Assembly (NCBI GenBank): GCA_032358255.1
Contig: JAULBX010030596.1
Location: 1-64,000 of the forward strand
Origin: Heterotrichella gracilis
Lineage: Eukaryota; Sar; Xanthophyceae; Tribonematales; Xanthonemataceae
Direction of reading: 5' to 3'
Length of the DNA: 64,000 nucleotides
Notes under the pieces: model-generated
Databases searched by the model: none
The model's input: only the letters and a program-made list of their open reading frames with translations
What the model was told of the DNA's origin: nothing
Shown here: positions 11,679 to 24,800 of the stretch, piece by piece
Position numbering within the stretch: position 1 is the first letter of the stretch
Layout: each line of letters begins with the position of its first letter
Position numbers and translations under genes: made by a program

Positions 11679-14600
11679 CTATCTGAAGAAGGCGGACATG
11701 ATGAAGTTGACCACACACGTCCCCACGCACAGCAGAGTGGACTGCAGGGCATAGTGAAGGGCCTCAGGCACACGTGAAGCTCCCTGGGGAAACTAGCCTA
11801 TGCCAATGCAGCTGGCTCATGCACACACACACACATGAAGGGTGACCAATGCACACCCATGCAAGATGTTAGCCACACCTGAGATAGAGATGCAGATGCA
11901 GATGAAGAAAGAGGATAGTCATCCACACGTCTATAGGCATTCTAATGAGTTGCTGCCCCCCTAGGGAAACAGGCTAGCCATTGCAGACATTGCTACCCCA
12001 TGCACTCACAGAATAGGGTAGCCAGTGCCCGCACAGAGTAAGCAACACACAAGAGCAGGCACCACCAGCAATGTTTTACAATTTACAGTAAACCCTAAAC
12101 CCTAAACCGCCAGTACGTGGTTCTGACTGTGCGTGCAGCTCCTCACCTGGCGCTCGTAGAACCAGAAGGGCATGGTGCGGTTGATCTGGCTGGCCACCAG
12201 GTCGGGCAGGGTGAATGACACAAACACGCCGATCACAGTGGCGAAAAAGGCGAGCAGCATCCCCCGCAGGATGTTCTTCACACCTGCAGAGCCACGCACC
12301 ACCGGTTCAGGGTTCAGGGTTTAGGGTTAGGGTTTAGGGTGTGAAGAACATCCTGCAGAGGCACGCACCGCCAGTTTGGGGCTGCGGGTGTGGGGCAACA
12401 ACGCCCGCTGGCTCTAGGGTCCAATCAAGGGTTTAGGGTCACCACCAGACTGGCATTGGGGTCAAGAACTGATTGGCACAATGGCCCTACGAGGCCCTGC
12501 ATGCATGCCAGGGGTGCCAAGCAAGGGTCATGTGGATGGCGCCATGGCGCCCTAAACCCTCCCACAAAACCCTGGGTGTTACCCACCGCACCTTGCGCCT
12601 TCTCTGCATCGGTTGCGCCCATGCCGGAGGTGGACGGGAATATTTGGTTGAGCTTGTAGATGTTTGTCACCGCGCCCACCACAGCAGCTGCACACCACAC
12701 CACGCCCCCCGTCAGCCATGCCCGATGCATCACATGTCTCACATCCGCCGTCAGCCATGCCAATGCATCAGATGTCTCAGATGCCAACCACAACCCGCGC
12801 ATGAAGCGTAGAATGCGCATGCAGATGAGCCCAGCATGTATGCTATGGACAATCGGACAACCCCGGCATGGCATTGCATGTGTGCTTTGTCAACCCGCTT
12901 GGCAGCTGCGTACGGTGCTGAAGCATGTGTGTTGACAGCTGGGCGGGGTAAACTAGGGTATGTATGGTATTCACACAACCATACACGCACATGCAATAAC
13001 CGGTGCAGAAGCACGTGTGCGACAGCTGGGTGGGGTCGATCAGGGTATGGTAGGGTGTTCACATGGCCCTACGCACCTGCAATGACCGGCTGCGTCCCCG
13101 CGGTGACCGACGTGACCAGCGACCATGCCAGGAGCACCGCCTGCACGGCGCCTGTGTACATAATCACCTTTTTCTCCGCCACAAACACCCTGCACACGCC
13201 ACAGCACCATCATGACGCGATCACAGCATAAAATAATTCAGAGGTTAGGGTGTGATCTTCTTCTTGGCACTAAACACCATCGCACACCATGCACAGCGTG
13301 TGCATGCATGGCCCCTTAGGCAATTTACCGCATCAGCTTAGCTGGCATGCGGCCTCAAACATGCCTCTGCATTGCTATGACAGCCAGCAGCAGGTGCCAC
13401 TGGTGCTGGCTTTTGCTGCTGCTCGCCATCCAAGACTACCATGACATGCTGGCAAGTGCAGCGTCAGCCAGTTGGGAAGGACCAGCCGGTTGGGGTGTGG
13501 TGTGGCTGTACAGCGCTGTGTACCCACCTTGGCCGCCATGGGAGGTACTGTGGGCGGTCGGCAAACGCAATGTCCTTGGAGACCTTGGCACCACCCTGCG
13601 GAAATCAACATGGGGGGGTCACGCACCGAGGCTGCCGTACGATCGGCATTCAAGTGCAATTGCATGGCCCTGGAAGTACAGGGAATAGCGGGTAGGTCAC
13701 CAGCAGGCTGGTTTTACTGGTGCCGAGTATGCGCTCAAGCCCGGCGACTTGAGGTTCCCGCACTGCCATGCATAGCACCCACCCACGCACTCACCCACCA
13801 CCACCACTAAATCACGCATGCCCTACCTCCGAAAGTCCACACTGTGGCAATGCCACAGCACGAGGTTGACTACCCCAGCAATCTGGTGGCCCCGCTGTGA
13901 GCGTCAGCCACCGACCTACATTCAACCTGGAGGTGCGTGCAGACCCACCTTCACCCTACACCCTACCGACACCCTACCTTCAACCTGGAGGTGAGTGCGG
14001 ACATCATGAGCACGGAGTGCGCCGCCTCCAGCTTGGCGATCACTGCCTCGTTGCCCTTGTTCTCGTTCACCTTGCGCCTGTACACCCGCTGGATGGTGTC
14101 GTAGTCGGCGTTGGGGGGCAGGCCAAGCACCTGCGCAGGCGAGGCAACAGTGTTGTGAAAACACCCCCTAGTATTCAGCAGCTATTTGCCACGGTTGTGG
14201 GGTTGCCACAGCGGCATCAGGGACCCAGTTTTGAATACAATGCCTGCTGGCGTATCAGCAACACACGTGCCGGTGTGTGTGGAAGGGTGGTTGACTGCGA
14301 ACGGGACAGGTCCAGCACCTGGGCGGGTGAGGCAACACCCCTTGAGAGCTAGCCAACACTATAGAGAGAGAAGTAGCAGCTTTAGGAGACTCTAGCATAG
14401 CATGAACAGTGACATGATCACAAGCACAAGTGCCAATTGTTGCCAGCAATCTCTAGGTACCTCAAAGTTGTACATAATACGCATATTGGGTAGGTGGTTG
14501 GTGCCGTAGTCCGCGTTTTGAAGCAGACCCAGTGTGCAGTAGACACAGTCAGAGGCCAATGGCCATGCCCATACTTGGTGTGGTTTGCCAACCGTTGCCA

Positions 14601-14911
14601 GATACATTTTCAATCTCGAGGTACCCCAAACTTGTACAATGTACGTATATTCCCCTTCCAGCCACGAAAGCAAGCCCTGCTGGGGGTGCGTGACACAGCA
14701 CTGACACACATAGTGCCTGGGATGCTACTGCATACAAGGGCCCCACCTGGTAAGGGTCGCTCGGGCTTTCTGAGGCGGCACCAGCCCTCACTGTGAACCT
14801 CCTTGCCGCCAGGGGCCTGACCATGCCCGCACGTGGCTTGAAGAGCAGCTGGGCAGGCCTGCAGCGCATGCTGCTGATGCTGCACACGGAGCGCTGCATG
14901 GTGTGTTGCAT
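11679..14911 (-). CDS. CPP1: CPP1-like J-like membrane protein (chaperone-like protein of POR1, DUF3353)
   Basis: Seven exons (14911-14747, 14130-13978, 13595-13528, 13189-13077, 12687-12592, 12283-12147, 11762-11679) give 271 residues. The N-terminus (about 1-45) is rich in R, S and A with no acidic residue, like a chloroplast transit peptide. Residues 56-106 form the J-like domain: VLGLPPNADYDTIQRVYRRK, later IAKLEAAHSVLM. The HPD tripeptide of true J proteins is absent, as in CPP1. The family-typical SKDIAFADRPQYLPWRP follows, then three or four hydrophobic segments (VIMYTGAVQAVLLAWSLV; AAVVGAVTNIYKL; LLAFFATVIGVFVSFTL; CVGTCVVNFIMSAFF), ending in FFR. In plants CPP1 stabilises protochlorophyllide oxidoreductase in plastid membranes during chlorophyll synthesis; that role is transferred by family. 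A second ATG lies 12 nt downstream of the chosen one. Confidence 0.9.
12338..12375. repeat. Mosaic echo of the exon starting at 12283
   Basis: gtgtgaagaacatcctg is the reverse complement of the start of CPP1 exon 6, and the next bases (cctgcagaggcacgcaccgcc) copy the same acceptor region in direct orientation. The segment sits next to a TTTAGGG block (12308-12338). Confidence 0.65.
12906..13006 (-). repeat. Intronic echo of the exon ending at 13077
   Basis: About 100 nt copy the following 13007-13093, which contains the donor end of CPP1 exon 4 (blocks gacagctggg, gggtatg, gcaataaccgg against gcaatgaccgg). It is a head-to-tail tandem duplication that includes the splice donor region. Confidence 0.85.
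13916..13956 (-). repeat. Intronic echo of the exon ending at 13978
   Basis: ttcaacctggaggtgcgtgc repeats ttcaacctggaggtgagtgc at the 3' end of the J-like domain exon. Another short echo of the other end of that exon (cagcacctgggcgggtgagg) is at about 14311-14331. Confidence 0.8.
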
Positions 14912-15478
14912 GGGAAAACAGCCGGGGTTCAGCGTACTAAATGCCTGTTGCCCCAGGAAAGGCAGAGAAGGAAGCTTATTTGGGTAGTCGGGAGCTTTGC
15001 AATGCACTGCTTCCGCACCAGTCTACACGGGATAGTTTGTGGGTGGTGTGTTCGTCAGTGGCAGTTTATATGCGTACACCTTCAAAGCGCTCTACACTTT
15101 CACCGCGCTCTACAAAAAAGAAACAAATGCAAACGCAAGCAGTATCATATAGGGGTGGTCAATGCACGGTTCTCGAGCATCAGGTCTATCCTTCTGCTTC
15201 GGGATAAGTTGGGTGCCGCCACTTCCGCGCGTTGGGCCGGGCCAAACCGGGCATCCTGCCTGCTTCCCGCCGCCGCCCGCGCATACTGGTTCTCACTTAT
15301 ATAAGCGTGCTGCTGCACCCTATGCAGTTGCAAGCTAGCAGTTTCCTTCAAGCTGTCGTGAACAAAACCCGCTGTTGCACCTGCTGCTACCCGCATATTC
15401 ACGCCTGCCCTTGTTCAGTTGCGCGGTTTCGAACCCCCCCACCTCACGACAAGGGATAGCAAGCAGCGGGCCACAGCG
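14912..15478. other. Divergent intergenic region CPP1 / BUD23
   Basis: This 567-bp interval lies between the start codons of two divergently transcribed genes and is the likely shared promoter region. I see no convincing TATA box. A TTCGAAC-like stretch at about 15427 is not a tRNA. Confidence 0.55.
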
Positions 15479-18096
15479 ATGGGCAAGAGCGAGCGGCCCG
15501 AACACGTCGCACCTCCTGAGATATACTACAACGACGAAGAGGCCCAAAAATACACAGCAAACTCGCGTATCATTGCCATCCAGGTGCGCGAGCGCATATG
15601 CATGCATGCATAAAATAATAGGCAAAGGTATCAAATATACCTTTCCAGCCAGCTCCCTGCGCAGGCACCCTTACGAAATGGCACTCACTGGATTGGCGTC
15701 GGCATGCAGTGGTAGTTGGTTCGAACCCTGTCGGTGTAGAACAGCTGACGCAGTGCTCGCATTTTCCAGGCGTCTCTAACAGAGAGGGCATTGGAGTTGC
15801 TGGCACTGCCCGACGATGGTGTCCCCAGGCTGCTGCTTGACCTGGGCTGTGGGTCGGGCCTGAGTGGGGAGACGCTCACAGAGCAGGGGCACCAATGGGT
15901 GGTAGGTTTAGGGTTTAGGGTGTTGGGGCGCAACCGTGCCGCACTGCATCCTCCTCACTGTGCACTGCCCCCACACCACCCCGCACTCACCACCCCACAT
16001 CCCTTGCCACCCCTTATGCACCGCACCCACACCGCACTGCACCCGCTGTCACCCTATACACATCCATTCTATGAAGCAGGGCTGCATGTTTCCTGTAAGG
16101 CTGTCCAGTCATACCCGCTTGTTACCATGCAGCACGCAGGTTAGGTCTCCACTACCACTGTGTAGGGTTTGTAGGATTTGGTGGTCTCCCTTACCAATCC
16201 TTTTGCCAACCTCTCTCCGACACTGCTCCTTACCCACACCTGCTCCACGTACCTTTGCACATCCCCCCCGGGGCCCCATGCCCACCCCCCTTTGCACCAC
16301 CGCACCCCACTCCAACCCCCCCGTTCCGACAGGGCCTGGACATTAGTCAGTCCATGCTGGACGTGGCTCTAGACAGGGAGGTTGAAGGGGATGTGTGCTT
16401 GCATGACCTGGGCCAGGGCCTGCCTGTGCGCACGGGGGCCTTTGATGGGGCCATCAGCATATCAGCGGTGCAGTGGCTGTGCAATGCGGTGCGCGCAAAC
16501 CCTGGACTTGAGGTCACAAACCTAACCCTGGACAGTGGTGCAGTGGTGGTGCCACGCCGTGCATGCAAACCTTGAACCCCTGTACCCTAAGCAGCAACGG
16601 GGCACTGCCACAGTGCCAGGCAGATGAGGCATGGCACGTCAACATGTTCACGTCGGAGATGCCATAAGCAACCTCCCACATCACCATGCATTGCAAGTGT
16701 TTACCTTGATGGCAGTGCGATGCAAAGGTTGTAGGGCTCACAGCTTGGGGCTGCAGCTGCCACCAATGCCGACGGTGCTGTGTGGTGCCCGCAGGACAAG
16801 ACGGCCAACGACCCCCGGCGGCGGCTGCGGCGTTTCTTTGAGAGCCTGTACGCGTGCCTGTCACGAGGGGCGCGCGCGGTGCTACAGGTCTACCCAGAGA
16901 GCCCTGACCAGGTATGCGCGACTGGGGTGGGGCTAGGCGTGGGGATTAGGGGTGGGATTGTGGTCTTTCCTCCAGTGAGTGATCATGGGAGGTTACTGGG
17001 TCATGCAAGGGGTGTAGCCACTCTTCCCATACATTTCATATAGCCGTGTGCCGCAGCCCACCTCTTTGCAACACTGGAATCCACCCACGCTATCCATCAA
17101 CCCCATCCACATGCCACCACCCAACCCCATCCCAGCGCACCCAACCCCCACTTAGTTCCCACCCCCCACCCCCCACTCACAGGCTGAGATGCTGACCATG
17201 GCCGCCATGAAGGCGGGGTTCCAAGGGGGGCTGGTGGTGGACTACCCCCACAGTACGCGTGCAAAGAAGTACTTTCTGGTGCTTTTGGTGGGGTCTGCTG
17301 GGATGCTGCCTGAGCCCCGGGGACTGGATGGGGCCGAGCCGGGGGAGGAGGAGGGGGTGGGGATGGTGGGGCGCCACAGCGGGGGGAAGCGGCGCAAGCG
17401 GAACCACGATGGCGGCGGGGAGGTGGGTGGTGGGTGGTGGGGGTGCAGGGGACTTGTTGTCGGTTGCATAAATGCGGTGATTGGGTATGTTGCATGCGGT
17501 GGTCAAGCCAGAGGTGGTTTGAGGCAGTGGGTGCACCCATGCAAGCGGGCCCTGGTGCTATTCCGTGGTGCCTGCGATTGTTGCTGTACTGACTGTGGTG
17601 GGTTGGTGCACCTAACGATGATCATGAACCCCGCGAGCATCTGTGCAGCACAAGCACCGTGGCACACCATCGGTCCATTGGGAACTGGATATGCAAAGTA
17701 CATGTACTGTGGGCGTAGTTCCCCAAGTCAGTTGCTGGCTCAGCCGTGCAGCCCTAAGCAAGGGCGGCACAGCTGGTTTGGGCCGCCAACAAGAGGCCAT
17801 TTGTTAGTGAATGTATCCTCGCCTGGGGACACATGTTACCTCATCGTTACCCAGTAATCATCATCTGTAGGTTACCCTACCATTTCCTTTACCTGGTCAA
17901 TCCCATTGCCATACCGCAGGAGCTGACGCTGGCGCTGACCTTGTTCGGCCCCCTCCCGCAGGGCTCCTCCCGGCACCCCGACGGCAAGGGGCGTGGCTGG
18001 GTGCTGAGGAAGAAGGACCAGATGCGGCACAAGGGGTACAAGCACATACCGGTGGACACAAAGTACACGGGGCGCAAGCGGAAGGCCAGATTTTGA
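15479..18096 (+). CDS. BUD23: 18S rRNA (guanine-N7) methyltransferase Bud23
   Basis: Six exons (15479-15583, 15770-15901, 16333-16488, 16795-16911, 17183-17422, 17962-18096) give 294 residues, the usual size. It methylates a guanine near the P site of 18S rRNA during small-subunit maturation in the nucleus, working with Trm112 in yeast and humans. The N-terminus [20 protein letters not shown] is the family signature. S-adenosylmethionine motif I is [14 protein letters not shown] (about 56-69), followed by [12 protein letters not shown] and the family block [15 protein letters not shown]. The C-terminal Bud23 domain has [20 protein letters not shown], a K/R-rich nuclear-type segment (KRRKR) and ends [11 protein letters not shown]. 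The intron after 15901 opens with TTTAGGG repeats. A TGTAA signal follows 402 nt after the stop. Confidence 0.95.
16524..16575 (+). repeat. Intronic echo of the exon ending at 16488
   Basis: gtggtgcagtggtggtgcca and the following gcatgcaaaccttga resemble gcggtgcagtggctgtgcaa and gcgcgcaaaccctgga at 16464-16506. The copy spans the donor site. Confidence 0.75.
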
Positions 18097-18497
18097 GCCG
18101 GCAGCTGGGACTGGCAGTGGGTGTGGCCAGTCAGTATACATATACGATCCCCCATAATGGACTGCCACTGGATTTACGCAGCATGCAGGATGTGCGCACA
18201 GGCCTGGCTAGGAGATGGGCATTCAACTCGCCGAAGTTTGCCAGTCTGAACTTTATGGCCCGCAATGGCTGCTGTAGCAACATCACGTTCTTATTCAGAA
18301 CTCAGAAATAATACCAGGTGGAAGTCACTGACAGATTGAATGTGGAAATCATTACAAGCGCTGGGCAGCATTCATTGACATCACAATACATTTTGCGTGT
18401 TCTCCAGCGTTAAACTCTTTCACGCATTAGGAAATTTATTAGCCTAAAGATAGGACGCGCATCAACACTTGGGCGCCAGCACCAGTAAGCATGCCGA

Positions 18498-18502
18498 TGT
18501 AA
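18498..18502 (+). terminator. Possible TGTAA poly(A) signal of BUD23
   Basis: The TGTAA pentamer used by chlorophycean algae occurs 402 nt past the BUD23 stop. It is a short motif, so chance occurrence is possible. Confidence 0.35.
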
Positions 18503-18769
18503 CCATGCGCCTTAGAACCCTTGAGTCAGATCAACTCCCCACCGGTGGTCTGAGTCCACTTTATATTTAAAATTTATGACTTAGTAGCTCCAAAGGCACG
18601 GCTGTGGCACAAGCAACGCACCACCCTTGAGGCTCACTCGACATGCCTCTTATTTGGCAAACAACTGCTCAAACACACCACAAAGCACAGCCACGTCTCA
18701 AAAGAGACTTCGACCCCTCCTTCCAGCCCTCAAGCTTGCATCAACACACACAAAGGATTCAAAATACAT

Positions 18770-18774
18770 TTACA
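18770..18774 (-). terminator. Possible TGTAA poly(A) signal of the CELF-like gene
   Basis: TGTAA on the minus strand lies about 96 nt past the stop codon. Confidence 0.45.
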
Positions 18775-18869
18775 CGGGCGCCCACGTTGATTAACCCCAA
18801 ACTCTGGACCAAAGATTTCAACATCAAACTTCAAGCCTCCCCGTGGTTCCCAGGTTACAAGCCCATGGT

Positions 18870-21800
18870 TCAGTAGTTGGAGTAGGCCTGTGCCGTGGGG
18901 TATGCGGCGCTTGCGGCTGGGTCCTGGTAGGTCTGGCCCGCGGCCACCTGCTGGTAGGCCATGGTGCCTGTGACGGCGGCCTGCGCGGGCTGTGCCGCAA
19001 TGGCAGGCTGCTGCTGCTGCTGGTATGCCGCATACTGCTGCTGCTGCTGGGCCTGCAAGGGAGCGCAGCGAAAGAGGGGGGTCAGTGCACTGGCCTGGCA
19101 ACTGTCGCTCCCGCCAACGGCCCTACCCAAGGGTTCATGCCTTTAGCCACAACAACCTCATAAAGGGGTCAGGCCAGGCATAGCCCCGGCAGGTGCTCAG
19201 CTACTTTTACAGGAAAAAAATGTTACGACCCATAAACAAGAAGACATGAAGGCAGATTTATGCGTGTGTTCAACATCATAGCTCCTTGACAATTTCCCAG
19301 CAATGTGCATGTGCAAGGCGGCAGCACTCTAAATCCCCACCACCGCCGCAGGCTCACCATTGGCTGCGCCTGCTGCACAGGCTGCTGCACGCCGTACTGG
19401 TACCCCCCCGCCACCTGCTGCTGCCCGCCCATGGCCACCTGCCCCGCCACAGGCTGCGCCACCGCCTGCACGCCATACTGGTACCCGCCCGCCATCTGCT
19501 GGGGCTGCTGCAGCTGCTGCTGGCCGTAGGCATCGGCGGCGGTTGGCTGTGCGGCATAGGTTGTGGCCATGGGGGCGTAGCCCTGCTGGGGCTGCGCCTG
19601 CTGCAGCGGCTGGGTCTGCTGCATGTAGGGCTGCTGGAGGGTCACGGCGGGGGAGGCGCCCGGCATGGCGGTGGCCTGCATGGGCTGCTGCTGCTGCATC
19701 ATGCCGCCCTGCGGGTGGGGGGTGGGGGAGTGAGCGAGGGCGGAGCCCAAGGTGGAAGTGGAGTTTGACCATTTCCACACAGGCAGTAGGGCAGGACACA
19801 ATGGGTGCATGGCTCTACACGCGGTGTGTCGCCGGGCGCAAGCCCAGGGTTTTGCCACAAAGTAATCATTGAATCATAGCATTCAGAAAATGCACAGGCT
19901 GAAATCATCAACGCATGACGCCACGCACCTGCATCGCCTGCACGCCATAGCCCACTTGCTGCTGCTGCGGCTGCTGCTGCACGTACCCCCCCGCCTGGCC
20001 CTGCATGCCCATGGACTGCATGGGCTGCTGCATGGCGTAGCCCTGCATGGGCTGCATCGCGTACGCAGGCTGCTGCGCACCCATCATGGGCTGCATGGGC
20101 ATCACCGCCTGCATGGGCGCCATGCCCATCTGCCCCATGCCCATGCCCATCCCGTTGTCCATCATGCCGCCCTGGCCCATGCCCATGCCGCCTGCGCACA
20201 CACACAGCGGGAAGGGGTCACAAATTTGTATAGGCAGTGGTGGTGGTGGTGGATTATTTAGGAGATTTTAAACACAGGCACAGCATATGTCCTTGCCCCT
20301 ATGCGGCACCCGCCACCACCCTGTAGCTTCAAACCGCTAACTACAAGCAACCCCCCAGGATTGACGGAATATTAACATGGGCTCCCCCCCAAACCCTAAA
20401 CCTAATTGAACCCGCCACCCACCTCCCATGCCCATCCCATAGCCGTCCATGCCCCCGCCGTAGCCATCATAGCTGTGACCGCCACCTCCGCCACCCCCGC
20501 CACCGCCGCCGCCGCCACCAAAGCCGCGGCCCCCGTCCCTGGGCTTGGCAGGCACCACCTGCAGCGGCTTGTTCTGCTTCTGGGTGGGGTCCTTGAGCGC
20601 GTGCTGGCCGTGGAAGCGCTGCTGCGCGCGCACCGCCTCGGCACGCGTGCGGTACCACACAAAGGCGCAGCCCTTGGAGGCGTTGGTGTCGCGGTGGCGC
20701 AGCACGTTCAGCTGTACAACCTGTAGTATGGGGTGTGTGGGGGGTGGGGTGAGGACATGGTGTGCGTTGGGGGGTGCAAGGCTTAGGGGAGGGGGCAGAG
20801 GCAGGTGGGCAAAGTGTGAGCAGGTGTTGTGCCATAGGTACTCAGGTTTAAATGCACCACAGGCTAGTAGACATGGGTACAGATATCCCCCCTAGGCATA
20901 ACAGCAGACTTCATGATGACATCAATATAACAAAGGGCATTCCAATCCGTTAGAAGTAGCTAACAGCAACAATCACAGCTACAGTGGCAGTTCACAACTG
21001 GCTGCCAAGTGTCCCCCCGCACTTACGCTGCCAACTTGTGAGAACAGCTGCCTGAGCGATGCCTCGTCGTGCGTGAGGGGCACGTTGCCCACAAACAGTT
21101 GGATGGTGTCAGGCGCGCAGCCAAGCGGCACGTTGCCACCGCCCTGCATGCCGCCGCCCTGCCCGCCACCAAACCCGCCCCTGCCGCCCTGCGGGGGGGC
21201 CCTGCCGCGCCCACCTGTACGGGGCGCAGGAAGCAGTGTCAGCACAAGGCATTGCCCAGGCATGCAAATTGTGCTTGCACCAGAAGGTGGCTGGGTGGTA
21301 ACGTGGGGACCACTGGTGCCAGATGGCATCCAGAGGAACCTTATTGGCAAAGCTTATGCAGGGCTTGGCTGCAGCTTGACGAGACAGGGGTGCATAACAT
21401 ATGGCCACCATTGGCAGACGCATCCCATCATCGGGCACGAATACCAATGGGACTCAACCTATGACCGCTTGAGCCATGTGGGAGGAGTCCCGAGGATGCC
21501 TATGGCACTGCCATCCATGGAGATCTGATGTCCTATCCTTCCTTAAAACTGGTTTGCTCACCTTGCTGGTCGCGTCCTGGGCCGTCCTTGCGCTTCTTCT
21601 GCAGCTCTGAGTCCATCCACTTGACCACCATGGGGTCGCTCATGCCCTCCCAGGGCAGCTGCCCATCCAGCGCCTCCAGCGCAGCCTTGGCAGCCTCGCG
21701 GGTCTCCATCAGCACAAGGCCACAACCCTGCGCAAGGGTAACTGTCTGAGCAGGGGCCTGGGTTTTGGCAAACTCCAAGCAGGTTTTGACACTGTCAGAA

Positions 21801-24800
21801 CCAGGCCAAAACCCCAAAGGGTAAATGCTTGCGCACAGGTGGCGTGATTCCCATCAGCTCAATGCCACTACGCTGCGTAAGGCAAGTGCTTGCGCACGAG
21901 CCTGAAATTAGGGTTTTTCAAACCCTACACAGGGCCTTACCTTTGATGTCTGAGCGTTGAGGTGGGCCCTGAACAGCGTGACCTCCTCCACAGGCCCAAA
22001 CTGCTCAAACAGCTCCCCGATGGCGGTGCTGTCCGCGTCCTTGGACACCTTAGCAAAGTACAGCTGTACACCAGGGAGGGGCGATACGTCAGGCGCAGGA
22101 AATGGACCGGATGAGGCAGTGCCAGTCACCGAGATCAAGGGATGGGTGTGGGTACCGGGAGGAGCAGGCAGGTTGGGGTGAGTTGTGTTGCGTGCGGAAT
22201 GTGCCTGTACATTATGACCAGCTACAGGCTAGGAGCTGCAGAGCCGGCCATCTTCGTGCAGATCATTCGATGTGGGCATCATGCGGCAGCTGAACCTTAC
22301 AAAAGGAAGCGAGCAGTTGCTTGACGAGATGCCGTGAACATGCAAACCTCACACCGAGTGTGCGCTTGCTACACCCTAACACACCATTTCTAGACCCTAT
22401 GCCAGATTAAAAACTGTATGGAGATTCCTCCCAGCTATCCGATCAGCCCAACACAAGCACAAGGTGAGTCAAGCAGCAGCAGACCCTACAACCCTGCACC
22501 AGGGAACAGCAGTGGGGTACCAGCTTGCCTCACCTGTCTGTTCCCGCTGTCCAGCTCCTCCATTGCCTTGCGCTTCTTCACCTGGAGGTCAAGGTCCGCC
22601 CACTTGACATTCAGCGTGCCCTGCCCGCCCTGCAAAACCAGCAGCCACGTCATTCATGAATTGCACCACTTACAGCGCCAACCTCTGCCGTTACAAAACA
22701 GCGCACATGCAGCAGCAGCGACAATCTATTTAAAAGACAACTCCCACGATCGATAGAGGCCCACATCTGCGCACCCTAAACCCTAAACAGGGCAGGCAGG
22801 CAAGCAGGAGATGATGCACCTACTGGTGGCTGAGGCAGAAGGCATGCACACGTACCGGGATGATGTGTTTGTCTCCAAGCGCCACCATCGCCTCGTGGGC
22901 TTCGGCGCGGTTTTCAAAGCAGACAAAGCCGCAGCCCTTGGTGGTGCCGCTCTTGCGGTCGGGGAAGAGGTTGACGTCTGTGATCTGCAGCCCAAGTCAA
23001 CAAGTCAGCACAGGAGACATATATAAACTTAATTCTTTGTATTTGAATTTAACATAAGAGTTTGCTGAGCTGGTGAGTGCTTCACATGCCCAGCAAGGGA
23101 ACTGCCACACCACACAAGTAGGCACACCTTGCCAAACTTGCCAAACAGGGTCCTGACTTGCACTTCAGTGATCCCTGGCGGACCACGGGAGAAGAAGAGC
23201 ATCTTGTTGTCTGCAGGACCCTCGGAGGGTTTGATGTACGAGGCGTTCCTTGCAAAGCGGACCTGCACAAGGGAGAGTTGCAGGTGTGAGGCACCACCCC
23301 CAAGTTTTTTGCCGTGTTCAGTGCAAGTACCCTGTTAGCCCAGTGTGAAAATACTATTCAAAGAAAAAGTGGACCCTGGGCTTGAGCTGCTGCAAGCGCG
23401 CAAGGTCACACAGCCCAGCAACAGGTTGGAGTTGGTAGAGACAACAATGCTAGGACACAAGTCTTGAGGCAAAAGCCCTGCCCAGCGCTGGTTGCACATA
23501 CCTCCAACGCACGCATCCCCCCGGGCAAGGTGACCTTGCGGTCCATGTTCTGGACGGCAAGCTCTGCCTCCTGCTTGGTGTTGTAGCACACAAAGGCGCA
23601 GCCCTTTGATTTCCCGGTGGGTTTGTCCACCATGATGACTATGTCCCGGATGGTACCATGCTGTAGAAACATAACGCTACAGTTAGTGTCCAATCACTGG
23701 AAAGAAAGCAGCTGCAGCGGCAGCAAAGGTGGCGTGCCGTGCGTGATCAGCGGTTTGTCATGTGCCCTACCGCTTCAAAGTAGGGCCTGAGCTCCACCTC
23801 AGTGAAGGTATTTGGAATCCATCCAACAAACAGGCGGTAGAACGTGTCGGAGCCATCCCCTGCCCCATCCTGGTGTGTGTCAAGGTCACCCCAATTGCCA
23901 TCGTGGTGCTCTGCTCCGTTCTCAGGCTGCTGCTCGGGAGCGACATTCTGCTCAAGGGCATGGATTCCATCGCCTGCCTCCACCACTTCAGGCGCCGCAA
24001 ACTACACAACAGACGTCTTCAAGTAAGGAAAGGGTTGGTGCAAGGACAGGTGAGAAACCAAAACAGGAATAACTGGAACGTGCTGAGTGTTGACAACTGG
24101 ACAGTGTTAACAGCTTTTTTGGTTCTCTCATGCTCTCTTATCAGTTTGATGCCAGGCAACAACTTTGGTGGCGGCACTGGGGTGGTGTTAATAGCTTTCC
24201 TAGTTTGCAAGGAGCAACATCAGAGCATTTCAAGCTTGTGTAAGTTAACATGTGCTACAGTGAGTGCCCTTGCCACCCATAGGGGAGGCAAGGGTGCAGG
24301 ATTGCATCAATACCTGCTGTTGATCGGACAAGTCGTTTGACATTGTTCCACAACTTTTGTTTGACAGTTAGAGTCCAGGCTTCAAGTTTACCGGTGCTTT
24401 AAGTTCTTTATCTTTCTAGAGGCTGTTCAGTTTTTTATGATTTCGTTCCGCGTACAAGCTTGGCGGGTGTGGGGATAGGCTTGGCGCTGCATCATCAACA
24501 GATTGGGCAGCGGTTCAGTTAGTGGCTTCGAAGGGCACAGCGGATTTATGTCACTTCCACAGATAAAGTGTTGGTTAAGCGCTGGCAGAGGGGGGAAGCT
24601 TACAAGGCAGCGGTGACTGGTCGAGATGCCGTTTCGTTGCCATGGCAGGCTGATGGGCGTGCAATGAGCATGATGCGCCACTTAGATGGCAAGCGTAGTC
24701 AAAACCCAAGAGACAAACGGAAATACAGCACAGATGAAACACACACAACTACCTTACCTGAATGATTGGGTTTGGAGGCTGCAGCAGTTCCGAACTGGGT

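Larger units (their letters stand above)
18097..18869. other. Convergent intergenic region BUD23 / CELF-like gene
   Basis: This holds the 3' UTRs of both genes; each strand has a TGTAA signal (entries at 18498 and 18770). It is less GC-rich than the genes. No further gene is seen. Confidence 0.6.

Noticed and set aside
15715-15735. ggttcgaaccctg resembles a tRNA B box
   Set aside because: No T stem pairs on either strand, no A box or acceptor stem is found, and it lies in the first intron of BUD23.
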